Program-made: the position numbers and the translations under genes | Notes under the pieces: model-generated | The model's input: only the letters and a program-made list of their open reading frames with translations | Told to the model about the DNA's origin: nothing | Databases searched by the model: none | Shown here: positions 1 to 7,811 of the stretch, piece by piece | How the letters are laid out: each line of letters starts with the position of its first letter | How positions within the stretch are numbered: the first letter of the stretch is position 1 | Assembly (NCBI RefSeq): GCF_900112365.1 | Contig: NZ_FOLQ01000019.1 | Location: forward strand, 59,806-123,805 | DNA length: 64,000 nucleotides | Reading direction: 5' to 3' | Source: Spirosoma endophyticum | GTDB taxonomy: Bacteria; Bacteroidota; Bacteroidia; Cytophagales; Spirosomataceae

Positions 1-1
1 G

Positions 2-238
2 GTGCCGCTATTGTTGCTGCTGGCCTGGTTCTCGCCCGTGCTGGCCGTTGGTTTATACGTAGTGAAATTGTTCATTCAAACGCTGGTCATTTCATTCGGA
101 TCAGGCCGACTGCGGCAAACCAACTTATGGCCTTACGCGTTGCTATTCGAGATTTACCAACTCATTATCGGGCCGCTATCGGTTATTTATTACTTTTTAC
201 CCACGCCCATTGATTGGAAAGGAAGGAAATATAACTAG
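2..238 (+). CDS. C-terminal end of a membrane glycosyltransferase (partial)
   Basis: Only the last 78 or so residues are in the window; the frame is open to the left edge, so the true start lies upstream. Two hydrophobic stretches (about residues 1-30 and 42-66) are membrane segments, and the tail ends DWKGRKYN. A short loop followed by a W-K-G-R tail is what I know from the C-terminus of Bacteroidota family 2 glycosyltransferases, which often sit upstream of tatD. The catalytic domain is not visible, so the call rests on the tail and the neighbour. The next gene starts 75 bases on, after a spacer of CGACTA-type words that recur in other spacers here. Confidence 0.5.
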   Translation: MPLLLLLAWFSPVLAVGLYVVKLFIQTLVISFGSGRLRQTNLWPYALLFEIYQLIIGPLSVIYYFLPTPIDWKGRKYN

Positions 239-313
239 TCAACAGTTGCCAGTCGTTGGTTAATAGCAATTTTTCGCTGACGACTACAACCATTAACTAA
301 CGACTACCAGCTT

Positions 314-1120
314 ATGACTTTTATCGACACCCACGCCCATATTTACGACGACCAGTTTGACGACGACCGGGACGTAATGCTGCATCGCGCTGAAACACAG
401 TTGGTAAGCCAGATCTGGATGCCTAATTGCGCTCGTGAAACCGTGCCCGGCATGATGGCTCTCGCCGAACAATACCCGGAACGCTGCCTACCGATGATGG
501 GCCTGCATCCAGCCTACGTTACCGATACGTTTGCGGATGAACTGGCGAATGTGGAAGACCAATTAAGTCGCCATGCGTTTATGGCCGTTGGCGAAATCGG
601 CCTGGATTTTTACTGGGATATGAGCTTTGTGGATCAGCAGTTCGTCGCCTTCGAAACGCAGTTGCGTTGGGCAGCAGAACAGAAGTTACCCGTTTCGATG
701 CATACCCGTTCCGGTCACGATCGAAACGCCTTTTCCGAAGCGGCTGACCTCATTGAGAAATTGGCACTACCCGGGCTAACGGGTATTTTTCATTGTTTCG
801 TGGGTACGCTCGACGAAGCTAATCGAGCTATTAACTTAGGGTTCAAACTCGGTATTGGAGGTGTTAGTACGTTTAAAAACGGCGGTTTACACACTGTTCT
901 GCCGCACGTTGACCTGGCGCAACTGGTGCTCGAAACCGACGCTCCTTACCTCGCACCAGTGCCGTATCGGGGGAAACGTAACGAACCTTCTTACGTACAA
1001 ATCATAGCCCAACGCATTGCCGATCTAAAACAGATTAGCCTGGACGACGTAGCTCGCCATACCACCGCCAACGCGCTATCCTTACTACCAGCCCTTTACG
1101 CGAATTTATTACCGGATTGA
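314..1120 (+). CDS. TatD family metal-dependent hydrolase
   Basis: 268 residues, the usual length for TatD-type DNases/amidohydrolases. The N-terminal metal motif is THAHIY (His7 and His9). Next come GEIGLDFYWD with the metal-bridging Glu, HTR and HCF with further His ligands, and ETDAPYLAP near the C-terminus with the catalytic Asp. Family members are cytoplasmic Mg-dependent 3'-5' exonucleases or related hydrolases; the exact substrate cannot be read from sequence. The ATG is directly followed by the metal motif, which fixes the start. It is codirectional with the asparaginase 81 bases downstream, and that spacer holds a TTCAGCCC/GGGCTGAA inverted pair. Confidence 0.9.
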   Translation: MTFIDTHAHIYDDQFDDDRDVMLHRAETQLVSQIWMPNCARETVPGMMALAEQYPERCLPMMGLHPAYVTDTFADELANVEDQLSRHAFMAVGEIGLDFYWDMSFVDQQFVAFETQLRWAAEQKLPVSMHTRSGHDRNAFSEAADLIEKLALPGLTGIFHCFVGTLDEANRAINLGFKLGIGGVSTFKNGGLHTVLPHVDLAQLVLETDAPYLAPVPYRGKRNEPSYVQIIAQRIADLKQISLDDVARHTTANALSLLPALYANLLPD

Positions 1121-1201
1121 CATATCCAGGGAACGAGCCGCATTCGGCTTCAGCCCATGTTGCTTTTGACAAAAATTACGGGCTGAAACCCGTACATACC
1201 G

Positions 1202-2338
1202 ATGCCTTACAAGACAGTTTACATTAACCCAAGTATTCTGAATCGCCCGCGCGCTTCGGTCTTGGTCATTTACACCGGTGGTACCTTAGGTATGGTTTAT
1301 GACCAGAAAGCCAATCAGCTTATTCCCTTCGATTTCGAGCGCGTACTGGATCGTCTGCCCGAATTGCACCGCCTGGATTTTGAGATTACCATGCTCACGT
1401 TGCCCGAAATCATTGATTCGTCGAACATGAAACCAGCCATCTGGGTCGAGTTGGCACAAATCATTCAACAGAATTACGAGCAATATGACAGCTTTGTCAT
1501 TCTACACGGTACTGATACGATGGCGTATACGGCGTCGGCACTTAGTTTTATGCTGGTTGGCCTGAATAAACCGGTTATTCTGACGGGCGCGCAATTACCC
1601 ATTGGTGTAGCACGTAGCGACGCCCGCGAAAATTTTATTACCGCGCTTGAAATTGCGGCCGCCGTGGATTCGGCCGCCGTGGACGCTGCCGCTGTGGATT
1701 CGGCTGCTACTGGAGACCAGAAAAAAGGTCGCCCGATTGTTCCGGAGGTTTGCGTTTATTTCAATTCATTTTTGCTGAGAGGCAACCGTTCTACCAAGCA
1801 CGAGAGCGTTCAATTCAACGCGTTTACGTCGGAAAACTACCCGCATCTGGCCACCGCTGGCGTCAGTATCGACTACAACCGACCATTCATTCGTCCGTAT
1901 CAACCAGCTCAGCCCCTGGCACTACGTACTACTCTGGATACGAACGTAACGATTCTAAAACTCTTTCCAGGCATCACGCAGCCAGTGGTTGAATCCATTG
2001 TTAACCTAAAAAACCTGCGGGGCCTGGTACTCGAAACGTTTGGGGCGGGTAATGCGCCTACCGATAGCTGGTTTCTAGACACAATCAAGGAGGCTATTGA
2101 TCGTGGGGTAATGATCTTTAATGTATCCCAGTGTGAGGGCGGTCGCGTTACGCAGGGCCAATATCAGACCAGCAAAGAACTTCAGCAAATCGGTGTAGTA
2201 AGTGGAGCCGACATTACAACAGAAGCGGCCATTACCAAACTCATGGTGTTTCTGGGTGGCGAAAGCAACCCATCAAGATTGCGAGCACTGCTAGCCCACT
2301 CGCAAAGTGGTGAAATGAACGATCAGGTAATGGTATAG
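1202..2338 (+). CDS. ansA: Type I (cytoplasmic) L-asparaginase
   Basis: Hydrolyses L-asparagine to aspartate and ammonia. There is no signal peptide, which points to the cytoplasmic type I form. Motif 1 with the nucleophilic Thr is IYTGGTLGM near residue 24. Motif 2 with the Thr-Asp pair is LHGTDTMAYTASA near residue 100. The C-terminal domain is recognised around TFGAGNAP and QCEGGRV. At 378 residues it is somewhat longer than most relatives. The extra length is largely a three-unit 15-base repeat (1658-1702) coding for AAVDS/AAVDA/AAVDS, followed by a Lys/Gly linker before the conserved RPIVPEVCVYF strand. The insert is probably a surface loop and should leave the catalytic core intact. Confidence 0.9.
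   Translation: MPYKTVYINPSILNRPRASVLVIYTGGTLGMVYDQKANQLIPFDFERVLDRLPELHRLDFEITMLTLPEIIDSSNMKPAIWVELAQIIQQNYEQYDSFVILHGTDTMAYTASALSFMLVGLNKPVILTGAQLPIGVARSDARENFITALEIAAAVDSAAVDAAAVDSAATGDQKKGRPIVPEVCVYFNSFLLRGNRSTKHESVQFNAFTSENYPHLATAGVSIDYNRPFIRPYQPAQPLALRTTLDTNVTILKLFPGITQPVVESIVNLKNLRGLVLETFGAGNAPTDSWFLDTIKEAIDRGVMIFNVSQCEGGRVTQGQYQTSKELQQIGVVSGADITTEAAITKLMVFLGGESNPSRLRALLAHSQSGEMNDQVMV
1658..1702 (+). repeat. In-frame 15-base minisatellite inside ansA
   Basis: Three consecutive 15-base units read GCC-GCC-GTG-GAT-TCG with small variants (GAC-GCT in unit 2, GCC-GCT in unit 3), and a fourth decayed unit follows. Each codes for AAVDS or AAVDA, at residues 153-167. The period is a multiple of three, so gain or loss of units keeps the frame. 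Confidence 0.85.
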
Positions 2339-2553
2339 GCTTTTCGTTTATCTCCTCAGTTCCAATAAGTTAGTAACAACTACATTTTTTCTTCCAACCT
2401 AGTCCTTGCTTTTCTAATTCTCTTCTTGTTATTTCGCGTTCCGGTTTGCGGTTACGCTCGTATTTTATTATAATCTACGAACAAAAGTTCTAAAAAAACG
2501 CGCAAATAGAAATAATTAACTGCCTGTTAATCAACCAAATGGGTAGTTTTACT

Positions 2554-2640
2554 AGAGAGGTGTCCGAGTGGTTGAAGGAGCACGCCTGGAAAGTGTGTAT
2601 GCGGGAAACTGTATCGAGAGTTCGAATCTCTTCCTCTCTG
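2554..2640 (+). tRNA. tRNA-Ser(GGA)
   Basis: An 87-nt class II tRNA. The acceptor AGAGAGG (2554-2560) pairs with CCTCTCT (2633-2639), and the discriminator is G2640. The anticodon stem CACGC/GTGTG encloses the loop CTGGAAA, anticodon GGA. A long variable arm and a T arm with GTTCGAAT are present. CCA is not encoded. It is 33 nt upstream of a second tRNA-Ser. Confidence 0.95.
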
Positions 2641-2673
2641 CACCGCTCATAAGCGGACGTACGACCAACAAAT

Positions 2674-2760
2674 AGAGAGCTGCCAGAGTGGTCGAATGGG
2701 TCTGATTCGAAATCAGAAGTACTCGCAAGGGTACCGGGGGTTCGAATCCCTCGCTCTCTG
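2674..2760 (+). tRNA. tRNA-Ser(CGA)
   Basis: An 87-nt class II tRNA. The acceptor AGAGAGC (2674-2680) pairs with GCTCTCT (2753-2759), with discriminator G2760. The anticodon stem TCTGA/TCAGA encloses TTCGAAA, anticodon CGA. The long variable arm is built on GTACTCGC/GGGTAC. CCA is not encoded. It is probably cotranscribed with the preceding tRNA-Ser(GGA). Confidence 0.95.
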
Positions 2761-2768
2761 CTTAAATG

Positions 2769-2808
2769 ATGCGTAACCAACTTATTTAAAGCTGGTTACG
2801 CATTTTTA
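2769..2808 (+). terminator. Terminator of the tRNA-Ser pair
   Basis: GCGTAACCAAC and GCTGGTTACGC form an 11-bp stem with one mismatch around an A/T loop. It is followed by a short T-run (ATTTTTATTT), 9 nt after the second tRNA. Confidence 0.75.
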
Positions 2809-2878
2809 TTTGGCCTTATAGTAAACAGTACCCTCCACTTCACTGTTTACTGCTGACCATTGACTAACGACTATTTTT

Positions 2879-3115
2879 ATGTGGCAGGAACAGGACAATC
2901 AACTTACCCGCGAGTTTACGTTTGCCAATTTTAGTGAGGCTTTTGCCTTCATGACCCGCGTGGCCCTCGCTGCCGAAAAGATGGATCATCATCCCTGGTG
3001 GTCGAATGTGTATAACCAAGTGACAATTAAACTGTCTACGCACGATGCCGGTAACGTAGTGACCGAAAAAGACCATAAACTGGCGGCTCAGATAGATAAG
3101 TTGGTTAGTCAATAG
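2879..3115 (+). CDS. 4a-hydroxytetrahydrobiopterin (pterin-4a-carbinolamine) dehydratase
   Basis: 78 residues; this small protein family is usually 75-110. It dehydrates 4a-hydroxytetrahydropterin, the by-product of aromatic amino acid hydroxylases, so the cofactor can be recycled. The signature is DHHPWWSNVYNQVTIKLSTH followed by DAGNVVTEKD. The paired His of DHHP and the later THDAG carry the pterin site. The ATG at 2879 is the only start before the conserved core. The flanking spacers (2821-2850 and 3118-3178) contain GTAAACAGT inverted pairs and GACTATTGAC-type words. No aromatic hydroxylase gene is visible nearby. Confidence 0.88.
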   Translation: MWQEQDNQLTREFTFANFSEAFAFMTRVALAAEKMDHHPWWSNVYNQVTIKLSTHDAGNVVTEKDHKLAAQIDKLVSQ

Positions 3116-3183
3116 TGCCAGTCATCAGTACGGAGAAGATGACTATTGACCAATGACTGACGACTATTGACTAGTTTTGCGTC

Positions 3184-3915
3184 ATGAAATTGTACCTCGT
3201 GCCGACGCCCATCGGTAATCTTGACGACATTACACTACGGGCCATTAAAATCCTGCAAAGCGTAGACGCGATTCTGGCCGAAGATACCCGCACGTCGGGC
3301 GTGTTGCTACGTCACCTTAACATCAGTAAGCCGCTGCACAGCTACCATATTTTCAACGAACATCAGACCGTACAGCGATTGGTGGCCCAGTTGAAAGAAG
3401 GGAAAACGCTGGCCTTGGTGTCAGACGCCGGAACGCCGGGAATCTCAGACCCTGGTTTTTTACTGGTACGCGAGTGTATCAAAAACAATATTCAGGTGGA
3501 GTGCCTGCCTGGCCCGACGGCCTTTGTGCCAGCCCTTGTCAATTCGGGCTTGCCCAATGATCGGTTTACGTTCGAGGGATTTCTGCCGCATAAAAAAGGG
3601 CGCCAGACCCGATTGGCTGAGCTGGCGGGGGAGGAGCGAACCATGGTTTTCTACGAATCGCCCCATCGATTACTCAAAACCCTTCAACAGTTTGCGGATA
3701 CGTTCGGGGCTGAACGGCCTGCCAGCGTATCGCGTGAATTGACCAAACTGTTTGAAGAGAACCAACGGGGTCCGTTGTCGGAGCTTATTACGTATTTTGC
3801 TCAAAAAACGATAAAGGGTGAACTTGTCGTTTGTGTACAGGGAAAAGAACCGAGCCGGGGAAAAGCTAAACGAGTGTATGACAACGACAGTGATGACAAT
3901 GAAGACGATGAGTAA
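3184..3915 (+). CDS. rsmI: 16S rRNA (cytidine1402-2'-O)-methyltransferase RsmI
   Basis: Uses S-adenosylmethionine to 2'-O-methylate C1402 of 16S rRNA, fine-tuning the ribosomal P site. The N-terminus carries the tetrapyrrole-methylase-type signature LVPTPIGNLDDITLRA (residues 4-19), then AEDTRTSGVLL, and SDAGTPGISDPG near residue 85 with the SAM-binding loop. FYESPHRL follows in the second domain. At 243 residues it is slightly longer than usual, because the tail ends in an acidic run (DNDSDDNEDDE) of doubtful function. Its last bases overlap the likely start of the following DUF4105 gene. Confidence 0.92.
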   Translation: MKLYLVPTPIGNLDDITLRAIKILQSVDAILAEDTRTSGVLLRHLNISKPLHSYHIFNEHQTVQRLVAQLKEGKTLALVSDAGTPGISDPGFLLVRECIKNNIQVECLPGPTAFVPALVNSGLPNDRFTFEGFLPHKKGRQTRLAELAGEERTMVFYESPHRLLKTLQQFADTFGAERPASVSRELTKLFEENQRGPLSELITYFAQKTIKGELVVCVQGKEPSRGKAKRVYDNDSDDNEDDE

Positions 3916-5200
3916 TTGGGTAGGGGCAAGGGGCAAGGAGCATGGGGCAAAGGGCAAAGGGTGTGGGGCATGGGGCAAAGGGTTATTTGTTTTACTCTTT
4001 ATTCTTCATTCTTCATTCTTCACTACTCATTCATCAGTCGCCCAAAGTATACCCGTTAGCCAAACGCTGTCGCCTGCTGCGCGGATGAGTCTGATTACGT
4101 ACGGCCCCGGTGATGATGACATTTCGTCGGTGTTTGGTCATACCGAAATACGGCTTGTTGATCCTGCCCTTGGCATTGATCGGGATTACAGCTATGGCGG
4201 CTTCGACTACAGCGCTGACGGGTTTATTCTTAAATTCTTACGTGGTACGTTGCCGTATCATGTCGCGGTTTACAACATCTACCAGGTCATGTATTACTAT
4301 CAGCAGACGAACCGGAGTATTCGGGAACAGTCGCTGAATCTTTCCCCTGCCCAGCGGCAACGGTTGTTTGCCGCTCTGGAGAAGAACTACTTACCCGAGA
4401 ATCGCGAATACCGGTATAAGTTCTATTATGACAACTGCTCGACTCGTCCCCGCGACATGATTGTCGACGCCTGTGGTGATAGCCTGACCATTCCATCCCG
4501 TTCGCGCATGACCGGCAAGTCGTACCGCGATCTGATGAATGAGTATCTGAATGAGCGTCCCTGGTATCAATTGGGCATGAACCTGGCGATTGGGCAGCCA
4601 GCCGACGAGCAGACCGATGGCTGGCGGGCCATGTACCTGCCCAATGAATTGCACGACCAGTTAGCCCGTGCTACGTTGCTACAGGCCAATGGACAAACGG
4701 TTCCACTGGTTCAGAGTGAGCAAACGATTTTTGCGGCTCAGAAACTATTTCGTCAGCAGGTTCCCTTCTTCTTCGACCCCGATGTAGTCTTCACAATCCT
4801 GGGCATTATTGTAGCGCTGTTCACGATTCGGCGGTACATGGTCGCCGGGAAAGTTGATCGCTGGTTCGACCGGTTTCTGTTTGGCATCGTAGGCTTTCTG
4901 GGTTGGTTTCTGTTCGTGCTTTGGATGATTCGGGATGATGGTGTTACGGGTTGGAATCCAACGTTACTCTATTCGATGCCTCTACACTTGCCCCTGATTT
5001 TCTGGGCAACCAGTTCGAAAGTTACCGCCCGGCGCCGGACCCTGTATTTTGGCCTTACGTCGGTTCTGATTCTGCTCGGGATTTTTTTATCGAACATACC
5101 CGGCGGCTTCGATGTGGTCTTCCCGCTGACGTTACTTATTCGGTGCATTGTGAATATGCAACCAAACCGGCGCGTTCAGACGCCAGCACTGATTGACTGA
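3908..5200 (+). CDS. Exported DUF4105 membrane protein
   Basis: About 430 residues from the ATG at 3908, which overlaps the end of rsmI by 8 bases. The frame is open further up (3818), so the exact start is uncertain. DUF4105 core features are visible: FGHTEIRL, YSYGGFDYS, FYYDNCSTRPRDMI, then a C-terminal block of four hydrophobic segments, probably membrane helices. DUF4105 resembles the Lnb N-terminal periplasmic domain; function is unknown. The N-terminus is odd. Bases 3923-3981 are GGGGCAAGG/GGGGCATGG words giving a Gly/Lys/Ala-rich leader. The hydrophobic signal-like segment that follows (LFVLLFILHSS) is encoded by TTCTTCATTCTTCA repeats. It is therefore likely that the signal sequence derives from repeat DNA. 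Confidence 0.75.
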   Translation: MSNWVGARGKEHGAKGKGCGAWGKGLFVLLFILHSSFFTTHSSVAQSIPVSQTLSPAARMSLITYGPGDDDISSVFGHTEIRLVDPALGIDRDYSYGGFDYSADGFILKFLRGTLPYHVAVYNIYQVMYYYQQTNRSIREQSLNLSPAQRQRLFAALEKNYLPENREYRYKFYYDNCSTRPRDMIVDACGDSLTIPSRSRMTGKSYRDLMNEYLNERPWYQLGMNLAIGQPADEQTDGWRAMYLPNELHDQLARATLLQANGQTVPLVQSEQTIFAAQKLFRQQVPFFFDPDVVFTILGIIVALFTIRRYMVAGKVDRWFDRFLFGIVGFLGWFLFVLWMIRDDGVTGWNPTLLYSMPLHLPLIFWATSSKVTARRRTLYFGLTSVLILLGIFLSNIPGGFDVVFPLTLLIRCIVNMQPNRRVQTPALID

Positions 5201-5322
5201 GTTACTTTTAAGCTGCATTGGTATTAATTCGGGAGCAGATCAAAAGCAGATCTATACGGCTGATTATAATTTCGGTGGAAGTTGCTTTCTCTGAATGAAG
5301 ACCAAATTGTCCCTCTCATTCC

Positions 5323-6618
5323 ATGAAAAAACTACTTTTCTCCAGTCTGCTGCTGATCTGGGTTAGTCAGGTGCTGGCTCAACCCGTCGAGCGTTTCATT
5401 AAAGTTATTGTCACGCCCGACCATGCCGACTGGGTATATAAAACGGGGGAGCCGGTTAAATTCAACGTATCAGTCTACCGAAGCAACGTATTGCTGAAGG
5501 GCGCTAAACTACGCTACGAGATTGGTCCTGAGAAGATGCAGCCTACCAAAAAAGAAACCGTTACGTTGCCCGATGGTATAGTAGCGATAGACGGTGGCAC
5601 CATGAAGACGGCAGGTTTTCTGCGCTGCATTGCTACCGTTGAATTGGATGGTAAAGAGTATCGGGGTCTGACAACAGCGGGATTTGAGCCGCAGGCCATC
5701 AAGCCAACCGTTACTAATCCCACCGATTTTAAGGCATTCTGGGACAATGCCAAAGCGGATCTGGCCAAGATTCCGATGGATGCGCGAATGACGTTGCTAC
5801 CGGAACGTTGCACCGAACTCACCAACGTTTATCACCTCAATCTGCAAAATATTAATAATTCCCGCTTCTACGGTATTTTGTGTGTTCCGAAAAAAGAAGG
5901 AAAATATCCCGCGATTCTGCGTGTGCCGGGGGCTGGTGTGCGGCCCTACAATGGGATGATTGCCGAAGCTGAAAAGGGTTTCATTACGCTCGAAGTGGGC
6001 ATTCATGGTGTGCCGGTTACGATGGACCCTGTAGTCTATGACAACCTCAGCCGGGGCCCTTTGAGTGGCTATCCAGCGGCTAACCTCGACGACCGCGATC
6101 GGTATTACTACAAACGGGTTTACTTAGGTTGCGTACGGGCGGTGGATTTCCTGGCTAGCCTGCCGCAGTATGATGGGCAGAATATGGCCGTTACGGGCGG
6201 AAGTCAGGGGGGGGCGCTGAGTATCGTTACCGCCGGACTTGATTCCCGAATCAAGTGGCTGGGTGCTTATTACCCGGCGCTGTGCGATGTGACGGGTTAC
6301 CTCAACGGTCGGGCGGGCGGCTGGCCGCATTTGTTCGTAGGTAAAGAATTGGATTATAATAACAAACCCGATCGGATCAAAACGACGGGTTATTATGACG
6401 TAGTAAACTTCGCGCGTTTGGTGAACGTGCCGGGTTACTACTCGTGGGGCTTCAACGACGAAACCTGCCCGCCCACGTCCATGTATGCGGCTTATAACGT
6501 CATCCCTGGCCCCAAGATGCTTGACACGTACTACAAGGACACCGGTCACTGGACCTATCCAGAACAAACCGAAAAGATGACCGCCTGGCTCCTGGGCCAA
6601 CTGAAAGGAGGGAAGTAA
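5323..6618 (+). CDS. Secreted acetylxylan-esterase-type hydrolase (carbohydrate esterase family 7)
   Basis: 431 residues with a signal peptide (residues 1-19, ending VLAQ). An N-terminal beta-rich region (20-125) precedes the AXE1/CE7 alpha/beta-hydrolase domain. The nucleophile elbow is TGGSQGGAL. The acidic residue sits in GFNDETCPPTSMYAAYN, and the catalytic His in TGHWTYP at the C-terminus. CE7 enzymes deacetylate acetylated xylo-oligosaccharides and also accept cephalosporin C. Here the acetylated substrate is probably met in the periplasm. It stands alone. Downstream, before the next gene, is an inverted repeat with GCGGCT/AGCCGC arms. Confidence 0.85.
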   Translation: MKKLLFSSLLLIWVSQVLAQPVERFIKVIVTPDHADWVYKTGEPVKFNVSVYRSNVLLKGAKLRYEIGPEKMQPTKKETVTLPDGIVAIDGGTMKTAGFLRCIATVELDGKEYRGLTTAGFEPQAIKPTVTNPTDFKAFWDNAKADLAKIPMDARMTLLPERCTELTNVYHLNLQNINNSRFYGILCVPKKEGKYPAILRVPGAGVRPYNGMIAEAEKGFITLEVGIHGVPVTMDPVVYDNLSRGPLSGYPAANLDDRDRYYYKRVYLGCVRAVDFLASLPQYDGQNMAVTGGSQGGALSIVTAGLDSRIKWLGAYYPALCDVTGYLNGRAGGWPHLFVGKELDYNNKPDRIKTTGYYDVVNFARLVNVPGYYSWGFNDETCPPTSMYAAYNVIPGPKMLDTYYKDTGHWTYPEQTEKMTAWLLGQLKGGK

Positions 6619-6621
6619 ATA

Positions 6622-6679
6622 GTAACGCGGCTTTCCACGGGGCTAGCGTTCCACCGGGCTGGCGTTCCAGCCGCGTTAC
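6622..6679. repeat. Inverted repeat with internal direct repeat
   Basis: The arms GTAACGCGGCT (6622-6632) and AGCCGCGTTAC (6669-6679) are perfect complements. Between them GGGCTAGCGTTCCA and GGGCTGGCGTTCCA are near-identical 14-base direct copies. It lies just after the CE7 stop codon and could act as a transcript-end hairpin, but has no clean T-run. Confidence 0.7.
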
Positions 6680-6723
6680 GTTAATAAACGCAACCAAACT
6701 GGTCGATTTTTCGTAGAAATAGA

Positions 6724-7656
6724 ATGAAACTCTTTGTTAATAGTGCGCTCAACGATTCGCTTAAAGCTGAACTCCAGCAACAACTTCCAACGGAGCTAAC
6801 AGTCGTTTTTCGGCATGACCTTCCCGTCGATCAGCAGCAGGCCGAATTTCAGTCCGCAGAGCTGGTGCTGGGAAATCCGCCCGCTACCTGGTTTACCGAC
6901 CCTTTGCCGAATTTAAAATTCTGGCAGTTGGATTCGGCCGGATTCGATGGCTACAAGCATGTGCAGCTAACGGCTTCCATTGCCAACATGGGCGATTACT
7001 TTGCCTGGCCCTGCGCCGAAACCATGCTGGCGGGAATTTTAGCCATGTACCGACGTATTCCCGAATTGGCGGTGCTGCAAAGCCGGTCGGAGTGGGTGGG
7101 TGCCCCTATCCGGGAGCGTATGGATTCACTACGTCACAAGCAGGTGGTTATTCTGGGGACGGGTACCATTGGGCAGGCCATGCGCCAAATGCTGAGAGGC
7201 TTCAACTGCGAGATAAAGATGCTGGCCCGGACCGATCTTCATGCCGATTTACATACTGCGGATCAGTTGAAAGCGGTGTTGCCGCAAACGGATATTGTGA
7301 TCAATTGCCTGCCCGGTACGGCGGTTGGGTTCTACTCGGCTGATTTGATCGGCGCGATGAAACCCGGTAGCCTGTATGCCAATGTAGGGCGGGGCACAAC
7401 TACCGATGAGCCGGCCTTAATTAAGGCACTGCAAGCGGGAAAACTAGCCGGTGCTGTACTCGACGTAACGGCTAAAGAACCCATCCCGTCCGACAATCTG
7501 CTCTGGACATTGCCGAACGTTTTACTGACGCAACATACGGGCGGCGGACAGCCCCAGGAAGATGCCGGGAAGATGAAGCAGTTCCTGCGTAATTTCAGTC
7601 ATTTACGCGCTGGGGAGCCGCTGGAAAATGCGGTAGAGTTGGGACGGGGCTATTGA
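6724..7656 (+). CDS. D-isomer-specific 2-hydroxyacid dehydrogenase, NAD(P)-binding
   Basis: 310 residues. The Rossmann dinucleotide motif VVILGTGTIGQAM lies near residue 140. It is followed by the substrate-Arg signature YANVGRGTTTDEPAL, the Glu motif AGAVLDVTAKEPIPSDN, and a His motif in LLTQHTGGG. These are the ordered markers of the D-2-hydroxyacid dehydrogenase superfamily (glyoxylate/hydroxypyruvate reductase type). The enzyme reduces a 2-ketoacid to a D-2-hydroxyacid in the cytoplasm; the exact substrate cannot be assigned. The N-terminal lid domain diverges from characterised members. It is a single gene, codirectional with the topoisomerase gene that follows. Confidence 0.85.
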   Translation: MKLFVNSALNDSLKAELQQQLPTELTVVFRHDLPVDQQQAEFQSAELVLGNPPATWFTDPLPNLKFWQLDSAGFDGYKHVQLTASIANMGDYFAWPCAETMLAGILAMYRRIPELAVLQSRSEWVGAPIRERMDSLRHKQVVILGTGTIGQAMRQMLRGFNCEIKMLARTDLHADLHTADQLKAVLPQTDIVINCLPGTAVGFYSADLIGAMKPGSLYANVGRGTTTDEPALIKALQAGKLAGAVLDVTAKEPIPSDNLLWTLPNVLLTQHTGGGQPQEDAGKMKQFLRNFSHLRAGEPLENAVELGRGY

Positions 7657-7811
7657 ACCTATGAAACTGCGTAGTCATTAGAATTGGCCTTTTTGAGCTT
7701 TTGGTGCCTGTTTTTTCAACTTTTCTTTGTATATTTAAGGAGTCGAACATTATACGTAACGTTCACCATATCCGCCAATAAATCTAGTGGAATAGTTCCT
7801 GCAACAAGTCA

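Noticed and set aside
1130..1202. TTCAGCCC/GGGCTGAA pair as a terminator of the tatD gene
   Set aside because: The stem is short, the loop is long, and no T-run follows. More likely another dispersed repeat.
3923..3981. GGGGCAAGG array as a CRISPR or G-quadruplex regulator
   Set aside because: No spacer-repeat pattern. The same words occur inside icmF, so a dispersed repeat explains it better.
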